Part shown: positions 8,728 to 19,104 of the stretch, in pieces
Layout of the letters: every line of letters starts with the position of its first letter
How positions within the stretch are numbered: the stretch's first letter is position 1
Assembly (NCBI RefSeq): GCF_009936375.1
Contig: NZ_AP022332.1
Coordinates: forward strand, 3,256,501-3,320,500
Length of the DNA: 64,000 nucleotides
Direction of reading: 5' to 3'
Origin: Methylosinus sp. C49
GTDB lineage: Bacteria > Pseudomonadota > Alphaproteobacteria > Rhizobiales > Beijerinckiaceae
Made by a program: the position numbers and the translations under genes
The notes under the pieces: model-generated
What the model saw: the letters and a program-made list of their open reading frames with translations, nothing else
What the model was told of the DNA's origin: nothing
Databases searched by the model: none

Positions 8728-9453
8728 ATGGAAAAGGCGATCGACGGCGGCGCGGCCCCAGTGGCGCGCCGCCTCTACGGCCGCAGCAAGGGCAAGGCGC
8801 TGCGCGCCGGCCAGGCCCGGCTGCTGCAAGAGCTGCTGCCGCGGCTGACGCTCGATCTCGCGCAACCCTGCCCGTCCGCCGCCGGCCTGTTTCCGACCGC
8901 GGTGGCGGATGTGCGTCTCGAGATCGGCTTCGGCGGCGGCGAGCATCTGATCGCCGCCGCGGCCGCCCGGCCCGACGTCGGCTTCATCGGCTGCGAGCCC
9001 TTCGTCAACGGCATGGCCAAGCTGCTCGCGCGGATCGACGCGCTGGGCCTCGCCAATATCCGCCTCCACCAGGGCGATGCGGCGGAGGCGATCGGCTGGC
9101 TGCCGAAGGCGAGCCTCGGCCGAACCTACCTCTTCTATCCCGACCCCTGGCCAAAGCGCCGACATCGCAAGCGCCGCTTCGTCTCGAAGGAGACATTGGA
9201 GGCGCTCGCCCGCGTTATCCGCCCCGGCGGGGAATTGCGTTTCGCAACGGATATCGATGATTATGCCGGCTGGACGCTGGCGCGCGTCCGGGAGTCCGCG
9301 GATTTTGCATGGCGCGCCACGGCCTCTGCGGACTGGCTCACGCCTTGGCGGGGCTGGACACAGACGAAATACGAGGCGAAAGCGATGGCGGCCGGACGCA
9401 AACCAGTCTATCTGACTTTCGAGCGGCGTCGCGACGGAGCTTGCGACGCCTAG
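8728..9453 (+). CDS. trmB: tRNA (guanine-N7-)-methyltransferase
   Basis: 241-residue class I SAM methyltransferase forming m7G46 in tRNA. It shows the SAM-binding motif EIGFGGGEH, the conserved YLFYPDPWPKRRHRKRR stretch that contacts tRNA, and the C-terminal T-K-Y-E-x-K-A segment (TQTKYEAKAMAAG). The start ATG at 8728 is preceded by CCCGAGACGAAGCC without a strong RBS; translation may be coupled to metK. It belongs to the lnt-HTH-metK-trmB block. Confidence 0.95.
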   Translation: MEKAIDGGAAPVARRLYGRSKGKALRAGQARLLQELLPRLTLDLAQPCPSAAGLFPTAVADVRLEIGFGGGEHLIAAAAARPDVGFIGCEPFVNGMAKLLARIDALGLANIRLHQGDAAEAIGWLPKASLGRTYLFYPDPWPKRRHRKRRFVSKETLEALARVIRPGGELRFATDIDDYAGWTLARVRESADFAWRATASADWLTPWRGWTQTKYEAKAMAAGRKPVYLTFERRRDGACDA

Positions 9454-9499
9454 GACGCGTTCCGGTCGAAGCTCTGGCGGATGGTGCGGGAGAAGTGCG

Positions 9500-10393
9500 A
9501 TGGCGGGGGAACTGACGGCGCAAGACGACGCCCGAACGACCGAGACGACGACGGAGAGCTTCCGCGCCGACGTCCTCGAGGCGTCGCTGCGCCAGCCCGT
9601 GCTCGTCGATTTTTGGGCTCCCTGGTGCGAGCCCTGCAAGCAGCTGGCCCCTGCCCTCGAGCGCGCAGTGAAGGCCGCCGGCGGGCGCGTGAAGCTCGTC
9701 AAGATGAACATCGACCAGCATCCAGAGGTCGCCGGACAGCTCGGCGTCAAATCCATTCCGGCGGTCGTCGCCTTTCAGCGCGGCCGGCCGGCCGACGGCT
9801 TTGTCGGCGCGCTGCCGGAGAAGCAGCTGCGCGGCTTCATCGAGCGCCTCGCCGGCCCGCTCGAGGACGAGGGAACCGACGACTTCCTCACCGCCGAGGC
9901 GCTGATCGGCGAGGGCCAGCTCGAGGCCGCCGAGGCGATCTTGGCTCAGCTCGTCGCGCGCCAGCCCCCTTACACGAAAGCGGCGGCCGAGCTCGTCCGC
10001 CTCTATGTCGAGCAGGAGCGCCTCGCCGACGCGCAAGCGCTGCTCGACGGACTGCCCGACCCGATCCGCGCCGACTCTCTGGTCGCCGCTGCGGCGGCGT
10101 CGCTCGAAAATGCGCTCGCCGCCTCCGATCTCGGCGAGATCGACGAGCTGCACAAGCGCGTCGCCTTCGATCCCGACGATCTGCAGGCGCGCTTCGATCT
10201 CGCCCTCGCGCTCAACGCCAAAGGCAAGCGCGACGAGGCCGCAACCGCGCTCCTTGACATCATCCGAAAGGACCGTAGTTGGAGCGACGACGGGGCGAGG
10301 AAGCAGCTCATCCAGTTCTTCGACGCCTGGGGACCGCTCGACAAAGCGACCATAGGCGCCAGGCGACGCCTGTCGTCGCTGCTGTTCTCATGA
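9500..10393 (+). CDS. cnoX: CnoX/YbbN-like thioredoxin-TPR chaperedoxin
   Basis: 297 residues: a thioredoxin domain (about 20-125) with the active-site motif WAPWCEPC, then TPR-like helices to the C terminus. E. coli CnoX lacks the two-cysteine motif, but alphaproteobacterial members keep CxxC and combine reductase and holdase activity; this copy has both cysteines. Partner chaperones (GroEL, DnaK) are known for the family and inferred here. The Lon-domain gene follows after 47 bp. Confidence 0.88.
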   Translation: MAGELTAQDDARTTETTTESFRADVLEASLRQPVLVDFWAPWCEPCKQLAPALERAVKAAGGRVKLVKMNIDQHPEVAGQLGVKSIPAVVAFQRGRPADGFVGALPEKQLRGFIERLAGPLEDEGTDDFLTAEALIGEGQLEAAEAILAQLVARQPPYTKAAAELVRLYVEQERLADAQALLDGLPDPIRADSLVAAAAASLENALAASDLGEIDELHKRVAFDPDDLQARFDLALALNAKGKRDEAATALLDIIRKDRSWSDDGARKQLIQFFDAWGPLDKATIGARRRLSSLLFS

Positions 10394-10440
10394 TGCGAGC
10401 GCGTTTTCTCGAGGAGTAGCGGCGACCGCCGCTGACCGAC

Positions 10441-11109
10441 ATGAGCGTCAATCAACCCTATAAAGACACGAGCGCCCTGCCTATCGTCATCCCGGTATTT
10501 CCGCTGACGCGCGCGCTGCTGCTGCCGCGCGGCGAGCTGCCGCTCAACATATTCGAGCCGCGCTATCTGGCCATGGTCGACGACGCCATCGCCTCGCAGC
10601 GCGTCATCGGCATGATCCAGCCGCTGCCCGGCCAGGACGAGCGCGAGCAGGCGCCCGCGCTGCACAAGATCGGCTGCGCCGGCCGCATCACGCGCTTCTC
10701 CGAGACCGGCGACGGTCGCTATCTCATCTCGCTCACCGGCATAGCGCGCTTCCGCATAGAGGAGGAGGTGCCGACGGCGCTGGCCTATCGCAGCTGCCGG
10801 GTCAGCTACGACGATTTCCTCGTCGATCTCGAGCCCGGCGCCGGCGAGGACAATGTGGATCGCACCGGAATGATCCGCATGCTGCGCGAGTTCGCCGACG
10901 GCTCGCAGCTCGACGTCGACTGGACCAGCATAGACGCCGCCCCCAATGAGGCGCTGGTCAATGCGCTGGCCATGATGAGCCCCTTCGGCGCCAGCGAGAA
11001 GCAGGCGCTGCTGGAGGCGGTCGACCTTCGCTCGCGCGCCGAGATTCTGGTCGCGCTGGCCGAGCTCGATCTGGCGCAGAACAGTGACGATCCGCCGCAA
11101 TTTCATTAG
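10441..11109 (+). CDS. Lon-protease substrate-binding (LON) domain protein
   Basis: 222 residues corresponding to the stand-alone LON N-terminal domain, without ATPase or protease parts. The recognisable pattern is [29 protein letters not shown] near residue 15, then [29 protein letters not shown]. Such proteins are often encoded next to cnoX and Trm112-like genes in alphaproteobacteria. A substrate adaptor role is assumed from the domain only. Confidence 0.88.
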   Translation: MSVNQPYKDTSALPIVIPVFPLTRALLLPRGELPLNIFEPRYLAMVDDAIASQRVIGMIQPLPGQDEREQAPALHKIGCAGRITRFSETGDGRYLISLTGIARFRIEEEVPTALAYRSCRVSYDDFLVDLEPGAGEDNVDRTGMIRMLREFADGSQLDVDWTSIDAAPNEALVNALAMMSPFGASEKQALLEAVDLRSRAEILVALAELDLAQNSDDPPQFH

Positions 11110-11228
11110 AGACTTTTTTCGCCGCTGCGGCATATAGCGAGATAGTTTTACCTCTACCGCGCCGCGGCCGGGGCCGCCTGCGGCATTTTCCCGAAGCCCC
11201 ATGGCTCGCCGAGCAGAAAGGCGTCACG

Positions 11229-11453
11229 ATGAGCGACAAATCCGATAAGCCCGCGCATGAAGGCGAGGACGCATCCGCGGCGACCAAAGTCGATCCGCGC
11301 CTGCTCGAGATTCTGGTCTGCCCGCTCACCAAATCGACGCTCGAATACGACTCCGAGCGCCAGGAGCTGATCTCCCGCTCCGCGCGGCTCGCCTATCCGA
11401 TCCGCGACGGCATTCCCATCATGCTGCCGGAGGAGGCCAGACCGGTCGACTGA
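11229..11453 (+). CDS. Trm112 family protein (UPF0434/YcaR-like)
   Basis: 74 residues. After a polar 20-residue head comes the compact Trm112 core: [19 protein letters not shown], then [21 protein letters not shown]. One cysteine remains (CPLTKS) where zinc-binding members have four. Eukaryotic Trm112 activates methyltransferases; the bacterial role is open. Its stop is 4 bp before the tesB start. Confidence 0.9.
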   Translation: MSDKSDKPAHEGEDASAATKVDPRLLEILVCPLTKSTLEYDSERQELISRSARLAYPIRDGIPIMLPEEARPVD

Positions 11454-11457
11454 CCCG

Positions 11458-12345
11458 ATGGACGCGCTCAACCCCGCGCGCGAGCTGCTCGCGCTTCTCG
11501 ATCTCGAGCCGATCGGCCCGGACGCCTACCGTGGCTACAGCCGGTGCAAGAATTCGCGCGTCTATGGCGGGCAGGTGGTGGGCCAGGCGCTGGTCGCCGC
11601 GCAGCGCAGCGCGCCGGCCGACCGCCCCGCCCATTCCCTGCACGCCTATTTCCTGCTCGCCGGCGACCCGCGCGAGCCGATCGACTTCTTCGTCACCCGG
11701 CTGCGCGACGGCAAGAGCTTCACCACGCGGCGCTGCGAGGCGAAGCAGCGCGGGCGGACCATTTTCTCGATGGAGGCCTCGTTCCATGTCGAGGAGCCGG
11801 GCCTCGAGCACGCCGTTTCCGCGCCGGAGGCGCCGCCGCCCGAGACTCTGCCGACGAAAAACGCGCTGGCCGAGCGTTTCGCCGATTTTCTGCCACTGGC
11901 CGCCTCGCAATGCATCGCCGGGTCGCCGTCGGTCGATATACGCGTAATCGATCCGAGCGCCTTTTTTTTGAACAATGCTGCGGCGGACGCTCGACAATTC
12001 ATCTGGTTCAAAATCGCCGAGCGCATCGACGACGAGATCGCCGTTCATCAGGCGCTGCTCGCCTATCTTTCCGACATGACGCTGCTCAACACGGCGCTGG
12101 TGCGGCACGGCCGCTCTATCTTCGACGAGCGGCTGCAGGTCGCGAGCCTCGATCACGCTTTATGGTTCCATCGCCCGTTCCGCGCCGACGAATGGCTGCT
12201 CTACACGCAGGACAGCCCGACCGCCGCCGGCGCGCGCACGCTCACGCGGGGAATGATTTTCTCCTCGGACGGGCGCCTTGTCGCCTCTGTGGCGCAGGAA
12301 GGCCTGATCCGCGATCACTCATCCGAAACTCGAGCAGCTGATTGA
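11458..12345 (+). CDS. tesB: acyl-CoA thioesterase II (TesB family)
   Basis: 295 residues with a tandem (double) hotdog fold. The first hotdog contains YGGQVVGQALVAAQRS and HSLHAYFLLAGDP. The second contains FKIAERIDDEIAVHQALLAYLSDM and LDHALWFHRPFRADEWLLYTQDSP. Hydrolyses medium/long-chain acyl-CoA; the physiological substrate is not known. It is co-directional and almost contiguous with the Trm112-like gene. Confidence 0.92.
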   Translation: MDALNPARELLALLDLEPIGPDAYRGYSRCKNSRVYGGQVVGQALVAAQRSAPADRPAHSLHAYFLLAGDPREPIDFFVTRLRDGKSFTTRRCEAKQRGRTIFSMEASFHVEEPGLEHAVSAPEAPPPETLPTKNALAERFADFLPLAASQCIAGSPSVDIRVIDPSAFFLNNAAADARQFIWFKIAERIDDEIAVHQALLAYLSDMTLLNTALVRHGRSIFDERLQVASLDHALWFHRPFRADEWLLYTQDSPTAAGARTLTRGMIFSSDGRLVASVAQEGLIRDHSSETRAAD

Positions 12346-13001
<656 letters not shown>

Positions 13002-13032
13002 CCCACTCACGAAAAATCACCAGGAGTTCCAA

Positions 13033-14538
13033 ATGAGACTTCGTCTGCCTCGGAGCCTGTCTGCGGCTTCGACTCTCGTCGGCGCGGCGATCGCCGCGGG
13101 CCTCGCCGACCCCGCGCTCGCCGCCGGCAACGCGCCCGTCCCCAATCCCGGCGACACGGCCTGGGTGCTCATTTCCTCGGCGCTGGTGCTGATGATGTCC
13201 GTTCCGGGCCTCGCGCTGTTCTACGGCGGTCTGGTGCGCTCGAAGAACATGCTGTCCGTGCTCACGCAGACCTTCGCGATCGTCGCGCTGGTCGGCGTCG
13301 TGTGGACGCTCTACGGCTATTCGCTCGCCTTCGGCGACGGCGGCTCGCTCAACGCCTATATCGGCGGCTTCAACAAGCTGCTGATGAAGGGCGTCGACGC
13401 CTCCTCCAACGCGCCGACCTTCACCCCCGGCCATGTCATTCCCGAATACGCCTATTTCGTGTTCCAGATGACCTTCGCCATGATCACGCCGGCGCTCATC
13501 ATCGGCGCCTTCGCCGAGCGCATCAAATTCTCGGCGGCCTTCGTGTTCGTGCTGCTGTGGGTGACGATCATCTACTTCCCGGTCGCGCATTGGGTTTGGG
13601 GCGTCGCCGATCCGAACGCTCTCGTCGATGCGGCCACCAAGCTCGCCGCCGCCGGAACGGAAGAGGCCAAGACCGCCGCTCAGGGCGAGATCGACACGCT
13701 GCTCGGCTCGGTCGGCTGGATCGCCGGCGGCCTCGCTCCTTGGATGCATGGCACCGGCGCGCTGGACTTTGCGGGCGGCACCGTCGTCCACATCAACGCG
13801 GGCATCGCCGGCTTCGTCGGCGCGCTGATCCTCGGCAAGCGCATCGGCTATGGCAAGGAGGCGCTGCCGCCTCACTCGCTGACGCTGTCCATGGTCGGCG
13901 CCTCGCTGCTGTGGGTGGGCTGGTTCGGCTTCAACGCCGGCTCCAACCTCGAGGCCAATGGAACGACGGCGCTCGCCTTCGTCAACACCATGGTGGCGAC
14001 CGCTGCGGCGGCGCTCTCCTGGCTGCTGACGGAATGGGCGCTGAAGGGCAAGCCGTCGCTGCTCGGCCTCATCTCGGGGGCCGTCGCCGGCCTCGTCGCG
14101 GTGACCCCGGCCTCCGGCTTCGCCGGTCCGATCGGCTCCATCGCGCTCGGCTTCATCGTCTCGCCGATCAGCCTGTTCTTCGTCTCCAAGGTGAAGAACC
14201 TCTTCGGCTATGACGACTCGCTCGACGTGTTCGGCGTGCACGCCATAGGCGGGATCACCGGCGCCCTGGCCACGGGCATTCTGGTGAGCCCGGACCTCGG
14301 CGGCGTCGGGATCACCGACTACACCAACATCGGCGAGAATTTCGCCGGCAAATACGACATGGCGCAGCAGATGATCTCGCAGGCGACGGCCGTCGGCGCG
14401 ACGATCCTCTACTCGGGCGTCGGCTCAGCGATCCTCTACAAGATCGTCGACGTGGTGATCGGCCTGCGCGTCGCTCCCGACCAGGAGCGCGAGGGCCTCG
14501 ACATCGCCGAGCACGGCGAGCGCGCCTACAACTACTGA
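13033..14538 (+). CDS. amtB: ammonium transporter
   Basis: 501 residues: a cleavable signal peptide (about 1-30, ending ALAAGNAP) and then eleven membrane segments of the Amt/Rh fold. The pattern LFYGGLVRSKNMLSV and the C-terminal D-x-F-G-V-H-A-I-G-G motif (LDVFGVHAIGGITGALATG) are characteristic, and the second pore histidine lies in the segment TVVHINAGIAGF. The RBS CAGGAGTTCC is 32 bp after glnK, so the pair is an operon in which GlnK blocks the channel when ammonium is plentiful. Confidence 0.96.
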   Translation: MRLRLPRSLSAASTLVGAAIAAGLADPALAAGNAPVPNPGDTAWVLISSALVLMMSVPGLALFYGGLVRSKNMLSVLTQTFAIVALVGVVWTLYGYSLAFGDGGSLNAYIGGFNKLLMKGVDASSNAPTFTPGHVIPEYAYFVFQMTFAMITPALIIGAFAERIKFSAAFVFVLLWVTIIYFPVAHWVWGVADPNALVDAATKLAAAGTEEAKTAAQGEIDTLLGSVGWIAGGLAPWMHGTGALDFAGGTVVHINAGIAGFVGALILGKRIGYGKEALPPHSLTLSMVGASLLWVGWFGFNAGSNLEANGTTALAFVNTMVATAAAALSWLLTEWALKGKPSLLGLISGAVAGLVAVTPASGFAGPIGSIALGFIVSPISLFFVSKVKNLFGYDDSLDVFGVHAIGGITGALATGILVSPDLGGVGITDYTNIGENFAGKYDMAQQMISQATAVGATILYSGVGSAILYKIVDVVIGLRVAPDQEREGLDIAEHGERAYNY

Positions 14539-14561
14539 GGACCTTCGTCTCGCGAAAACAG

Positions 14562-14588
14562 AACGGCGCCCCTCGGGGCGCCGTTTTT
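14562..14588 (+). terminator. Rho-independent terminator of glnK-amtB
   Basis: A 10-bp GC-rich stem (14563-14572 with 14575-14584), extended by one A-T pair and with a two-base loop, is followed by a run of T. It lies 24 bp after the amtB stop. Confidence 0.93.
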
Positions 14589-14616
14589 GTTCGTGGGCCT
14601 GCGCGCGACATCGCGC

Positions 14617-15330
14617 TCAGACTCGTTTCGTCGTCGCCCAGCCGCCGAAGAGGAAGGTCTGATAGAAGCGGATCGGCGCGTCGAAGCCCGCCTCGCGCAG
14701 CAATTCGAGCAATTCGCTCTCGGAAACAAAGGCGATGTCATTCTCGATATGGGCGCGATCCGCGTCCAATTCGGTCGTCTCGACGCCATGCGAGGCATAG
14801 GAGGTCAGCCAAGCCTCCAACAGCGCGCCGAATTCCCGCGAAGCCCTTTCGCCATGGAGATCGGCGAGGATGAATGATCCTCCCGGCTTCAGCAGTGACG
14901 AGATCGCACGGAAATAAGCGAGCTTCTCCTCCCGCCCCGCGATGAAGTGCGACACGAATATCGACGAAGCGGCGTCGAAGGACGTCGCCGATCGAAACTC
15001 CTGCAGACGCCCCTCGAAATAGGCGACGCGCTCCGCCATGCCCGCGGCGGCGACACGGTTGCGGCAAGCCGTCGTCATATCACTCGAGACGTCGACCGCG
15101 GTGAAGCGCCAAAGAGGAAAGCGGCGGCCGAGAGCGAGAATCTCGGCGCCCGTTCCGGAGCCGGCGGAGAGAAATTCGGCGCGCTCCGGCAGGCGCGAGA
15201 GCCAAGCCGCCATCATGTGATGCAACGCGTCATAGGTCGGACAGAACGATCGAATGCGCCGATCGTAGCGCGTCGCGGAAGCCTCGTCGAAATGCGCCGC
15301 CGCATCGAATGCGGCGCCCGGCCGTGACAT
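14617..15330 (-). CDS. class I SAM-dependent methyltransferase
   Basis: 237 residues with a Rossmann methyltransferase fold: motif I FLSAGSGTGAEILALG (about 52-67), the acidic residue of motif II in FTAVDVSSDM, and motif IV/V in LKPGGSFILADLHGE. The substrate is not predictable; the tail FGGWATTKRV and the overall layout resemble small-molecule methyltransferases of the UbiE/TrmB-like superfamily. It is convergent with amtB and precedes no obvious partner gene. Confidence 0.8.
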   Translation of the reverse strand: MSRPGAAFDAAAHFDEASATRYDRRIRSFCPTYDALHHMMAAWLSRLPERAEFLSAGSGTGAEILALGRRFPLWRFTAVDVSSDMTTACRNRVAAAGMAERVAYFEGRLQEFRSATSFDAASSIFVSHFIAGREEKLAYFRAISSLLKPGGSFILADLHGERASREFGALLEAWLTSYASHGVETTELDADRAHIENDIAFVSESELLELLREAGFDAPIRFYQTFLFGGWATTKRV

Positions 15331-15363
15331 GAAAATCCCCTATCCGAAATCGGCGCGCGAACT

Positions 15364-16452
15364 CTAACCGCCGACGACGCGCGCCACCACCTTCGCCGTG
15401 TAATCCACCATGGGTACGATGCGCGCATAATTGAGCCGCGTCGGGCCGATGATGCCGAGCGCGCCGACGATGCGTTTATTGCCGTCGCGCAAAGGCGCGG
15501 CGATCATCGAGGAGCCGGAGAGCGAGAACAGCCGATTCTCCGAGCCGATGAAGATACGCACACCCTCGCCGGTCTCGGCGCGCTCCAGAAGATCGATGAC
15601 CTCCGTCTTCGTCTCGAGATCGGAGAACAGCAGGCGGATGCGATCGAGATCGGCCATGGCGGTCAGATCCTCGAGCAGATTGGCCTGGCCGCGCACGATC
15701 AGCTGGCGATGCTCCGCCCCCGCCCCGCCCCAGCTCGCGAGCCCAGCGTCGACGAGCCGAGCGGTCAATTCATCGAGCTCGGTCTGCGCCGCCTTGCGCG
15801 CATCCTCTATCTCGGAACGAACCTGACCGAGGGTGAGGCCGCGAATGCGGGAGTTGAGATAATTGGCCGCCTCGATCAGCGAGGAGGCCGGCAGATCGCG
15901 CGGCACCTGCAGCACGCGATTTTCGACCGAGCCGTCCTCGCCGACGAGAATGGCGAGCGCGCGCTCCGGCTCGAGGCGCACGAACTCGATCTGCTTCAGC
16001 CGCGCATTGTCCTTGCTCGTCACCACCACGGCGGCGCCGCGGGTGAGGCCAGAGAGCAGGCTCGTCGCCTCGGCCAGCACGCCCTCGAGGTCATGGTCCT
16101 TGGAGGCGGCCTCCACCTGCGCCTCGATCTGGGCGCGCTCATCCTCGGCGACGTCGCCGATCTGCAGCAGAGAATCGACGAAAAAGCGCAGGCCGAGCTC
16201 GGTGGGCATGCGGCCGGCGCTGGTGTGCGGCGCATAGACGAGGCCGAGCTCCTCCAAATCCTGCATCACATTGCGCACCGAGGCCGGCGACAGCGCCATG
16301 GGCAGCAGCCGCGACAGCTGGCGCGAGCCGACGGGATCGCCGCTCGACAAATAGGTGTCGACGATCTGGCGAAAGATTTCGCGTGGCCGGTCGCCGAGAT
16401 TGGCGAAGCTCTGCGCGCCGGCGGGAGGGAGCGGATGGCCCATGCGGATCAT
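15364..16452 (-). CDS. hrcA: heat-inducible transcription repressor HrcA
   Basis: 362 residues. An N-terminal winged helix ([28 protein letters not shown], about 22-90) is followed by a GAF-like domain and the C-terminal conserved [24 protein letters not shown]. It represses groESL/dnaK-type genes by binding CIRCE; no CIRCE element is visible nearby, so it acts in trans. In many alphaproteobacteria grpE follows hrcA, but here the next gene is a methyltransferase. An ATG nine bases downstream (MGHPLP) is an alternative start. Confidence 0.93.
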   Translation of the reverse strand: MIRMGHPLPPAGAQSFANLGDRPREIFRQIVDTYLSSGDPVGSRQLSRLLPMALSPASVRNVMQDLEELGLVYAPHTSAGRMPTELGLRFFVDSLLQIGDVAEDERAQIEAQVEAASKDHDLEGVLAEATSLLSGLTRGAAVVVTSKDNARLKQIEFVRLEPERALAILVGEDGSVENRVLQVPRDLPASSLIEAANYLNSRIRGLTLGQVRSEIEDARKAAQTELDELTARLVDAGLASWGGAGAEHRQLIVRGQANLLEDLTAMADLDRIRLLFSDLETKTEVIDLLERAETGEGVRIFIGSENRLFSLSGSSMIAAPLRDGNKRIVGALGIIGPTRLNYARIVPMVDYTAKVVARVVGG

Positions 16453-16516
16453 GACGGAAGAATGGCGCCTCGGCGGCGCGGGTCAAGCCCGGTCTGCGCG
16501 AAGGAGCGAAGGGATT

Positions 16517-16708
16517 TCAAATAGGCGCTCCCATCACCTTTTCCGAGGCCCCGGCAGCGGCGAGCGCGTCGAGATGCGCGAGAAGCCCCGCAGCGTCGGC
16601 GAATTCCTCGAACTCGGCGCGGTCGAAAGCCGAAGCGCCGTCTCGCGCCGCGCAGCGCAACGCCTCGAGCTTGCACGCTTCCTCGAAGATGACAGTGCGG
16701 GCCGGCAT
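16517..16708 (-). CDS. small hypothetical protein (63 aa)
   Basis: Acidic 63-residue frame with two predicted helices (VIFEEACKLEALRCAAR, EFEEFADAAGLLAHLDALAAAG). The ATG is preceded by GAGGATTGCTCC, an acceptable ribosome-binding site with 8-base spacing. It could be a small regulatory or antitoxin-like protein, but nothing specific is recognised and it lies between hrcA and a divergent patatin gene. Confidence 0.5.
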   Translation of the reverse strand: MPARTVIFEEACKLEALRCAARDGASAFDRAEFEEFADAAGLLAHLDALAAAGASEKVMGAPI

Positions 16709-16774
16709 GGAGCAATCCTCATTTTTTAAAATCGCACGCCTAATAACATATTATGCCAGCACGAGCCGCGCGAG

Positions 16775-17851
16775 ATGGCGAGCGAAGCCGACGCCCTATC
16801 TCTCCTGGATATGGTTGTGGGCGGGACAGGCGCGATGCGAGACGAAATCCTCGTCGATCTGGCTTTGCAGGGCGGCGGCGCGCATGGGGCCTTCACCTGG
16901 GGCGTTCTCGATCGGCTGATCGAGGAGCCCTGGCTGCGCATAGACGGTGTCTCCGGCACTTCCGCCGGCGCGATGAACGCCGCCGCGCTCATCCATGGAT
17001 TCTCGCAGGGCGGCGTCGAGGGCGCGCGCGCAGCGATGGAGGAGTTCTGGCGGCGCGTCGCCGCCGTGGCGCGGTTCAGTCCTTTGCAGCGCAGCCCGCT
17101 GGATATGCTGCTCGGCCGCTGGACGCTCGACAATTCGCCGGCCTTTCTCGCCATGGATTTGTCCTCGCGGCTCGTCTCGCCCTATGACCTCAATCCCGCC
17201 GGCGCCAATCCGCTGCGCGACATATTATGCGAGACCATCGATTTCGAGCGTCTGGCGCGATCGCCGATCAAGCTCTTCGTGACGGCGACCAATGTGCGCA
17301 CCGGCCGCGCGCGCGTCTTTCGCAACGCCGACCTTTCCGCCGAGGCGCTGCTCGCCTCCGCCTGCCTGCCGACCATGTTCCAGGCGATCGAAATCGACGG
17401 CGAGGCCTATTGGGACGGCGGCTACGCCGGCAATCCGACCATCACGCCGCTCGTGCGAGAATGCGCGTCGCAGGACACGATTTTGGTGCAGGTCAATCCG
17501 ATCGAGCGCAAGGAGACGCCGCGCAGCGCGATCGATATTTTGAACCGGCTGAACGAGATTTCCTTCAACTCGCCATTGCTCAAAGAGCTGCGCATGATCG
17601 CGCTGCTGCGCGAGGTCGCCGATCCCGGCCATAGCGAGGGCCCACGCTGGGCCTCCATGCGCATTCACGCCATTGCGACGGACATGGCCGCGGAGCTGTC
17701 GGCCTCCTCCAAGCTGATCGCCGAATGGGATTTCCTGCTGATGCTGCGAGAGGAAGGACGGCGCCGCGCGGAGGCGTTTCTCGAGCGCAATGGCGATGCG
17801 CTGGGGAAGCGCTCGAGCTTCGATCTCGCCGCTATGCTGAATTATGTGTGA
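16775..17851 (+). CDS. patatin-like phospholipase
   Basis: 358 residues. The patatin catalytic elements are all present: the oxyanion loop LQGGGAHGAF (about 32-41), the nucleophile elbow GTSAG with Ser about residue 62, and the Asp of the dyad in YWDGGYAGNP near residue 215. Expected activity is lipid acyl hydrolase. The long start at 16775 is used; MRDEILVDLALQGGG at 16835 would also give a complete catalytic domain. The 3' end overlaps the convergent glycosyltransferase gene by 10 bp. Confidence 0.88.
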   Translation: MASEADALSLLDMVVGGTGAMRDEILVDLALQGGGAHGAFTWGVLDRLIEEPWLRIDGVSGTSAGAMNAAALIHGFSQGGVEGARAAMEEFWRRVAAVARFSPLQRSPLDMLLGRWTLDNSPAFLAMDLSSRLVSPYDLNPAGANPLRDILCETIDFERLARSPIKLFVTATNVRTGRARVFRNADLSAEALLASACLPTMFQAIEIDGEAYWDGGYAGNPTITPLVRECASQDTILVQVNPIERKETPRSAIDILNRLNEISFNSPLLKELRMIALLREVADPGHSEGPRWASMRIHAIATDMAAELSASSKLIAEWDFLLMLREEGRRRAEAFLERNGDALGKRSSFDLAAMLNYV

Positions 17852-19104
17852 CGCGCGCCGATGAGCGTCGGCGCCAGAGCGGCGAGATTGGCGCGATAGG
17901 CGTCGAGCGAGAAATGCGCGTCATAGACGCGGCGCATCTCGCTCGCCGCGCGCTGCGTCTCGCTCGGAACGCGCGCATCGGCGGCCGCGGCCTTCAACGC
18001 GCGCGCGAAATCTTCCGCGCTGTCGGCGATCGTCACATCGGCAAAGCGCGCGAGATCGACATGCATTCCGCGAAAGGCGTGAGTCGTCGAGACGAGCGGC
18101 AAGCCGCTCGCCAGCGCCTCCACCGTCTTGATGGAGAGGCCGTGGCCGCTGATCGTCGGCAGCAGCACGAGACGCGCGGTCGCATAAGCGGCGCCCGGAT
18201 CGTCGACGCGGCCGACGAAGCACGCGCGGTGCGCCGCATAGAGCGCAGGATCGCGCGCCTTCACGCCGGCGTCGACATTGCCGACGATGCGCAAATGCGG
18301 AATTTTCGTATCGCCGAGCGCCTCGCGCAGGAACCAGCAGACGCTATCGACATTGGCGCTGTTGTTGCTGGCGACGAGCAGAATATCCTCGCCGCCGGGG
18401 CCGAGCGGCGCTTCCGGCGCGCTCGGATAGAGCAGCGCATGCTCTTTTTCCGGCAGCAGCGCGCGGAAATCATCATATTCCTGTGCATTGAGATGCAGCA
18501 GAAGATCGGCGCCGCGCATCAGCTCGAGCTCGCGGGCGAGCATTTGCTCATAGGTCACGCGCGGCGGCAGCCAGGGCGTATGCTCGTTCATCAGCGCGAA
18601 TTGACGCGCTTGCAGATCATGGCTGTCGAGCATTATGGGCGCGCCGCGCGCGAGGCGCTTCGCGACCGACATCAGGAAGAAATGATTACAATGCACGAGA
18701 TCGAAGCGGCGATCCATGAGGCCCAGCGGCAGCTCCGCGCGCTCGGCGACGCCAGCGCGAATGATCGCCTGATCGCCGTGCAGATAGGGCCAGAGCACAT
18801 CGCGCAGAAAGCGCGGCGCCGCGAATGCGTGGAAAGACGCGCCGCCGAACCAGCGCTCGCCTCGCGATAGCTCCGGCGTCGCCTCGACGAAAGCGCGCCA
18901 TCGCCAGGCGCGATCCGGCGTGAAGCCGGGCAGATCGCATATGGCGACCGGCGCGACGCGCGCGCCGAGCGCGCGATAGGCGGCCACCTGCCCCAGCACG
19001 ACGCGATAGGTGCCGCAGGAATGCCACGCCGGATGCACAATGGCGACATGACGCCCGGCGAGCGGCAGAGAAGCGGCGTCCTTCATCGCTCGGGCGTCGT
19101 TCAT
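17842..19104 (-). CDS. glycosyltransferase, GT4-like (copy 1 of a tandem pair)
   Basis: 420 residues with the GT-B pattern. The N-terminal Rossmann half starts RHVAIVHPAWHSCGTY. The C-terminal half carries the donor-binding signature HGLSIKTVEALASGLPLVST followed by FRGM. It is clearly paralogous along its length to the next gene upstream (HPAWHSCG/HAAWHSCG, FALMNEHTPWLPPRVTYEQML, DDFRALLP, GHGLS-K-VEA-ASG-PL). The start overlaps that gene's stop by 4 bp. Most likely transfers sugars for a surface polysaccharide exported by the adjacent ABC system; donor and acceptor are unknown. Confidence 0.82.
   Translation of the reverse strand: MNDARAMKDAASLPLAGRHVAIVHPAWHSCGTYRVVLGQVAAYRALGARVAPVAICDLPGFTPDRAWRWRAFVEATPELSRGERWFGGASFHAFAAPRFLRDVLWPYLHGDQAIIRAGVAERAELPLGLMDRRFDLVHCNHFFLMSVAKRLARGAPIMLDSHDLQARQFALMNEHTPWLPPRVTYEQMLARELELMRGADLLLHLNAQEYDDFRALLPEKEHALLYPSAPEAPLGPGGEDILLVASNNSANVDSVCWFLREALGDTKIPHLRIVGNVDAGVKARDPALYAAHRACFVGRVDDPGAAYATARLVLLPTISGHGLSIKTVEALASGLPLVSTTHAFRGMHVDLARFADVTIADSAEDFARALKAAAADARVPSETQRAASEMRRVYDAHFSLDAYRANLAALAPTLIGARHT

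Noticed and set aside
15364-16775. CIRCE element for HrcA
   Set aside because: No TTAGCACTC-N9-GAGTGCTAA-like inverted repeat was seen near hrcA.
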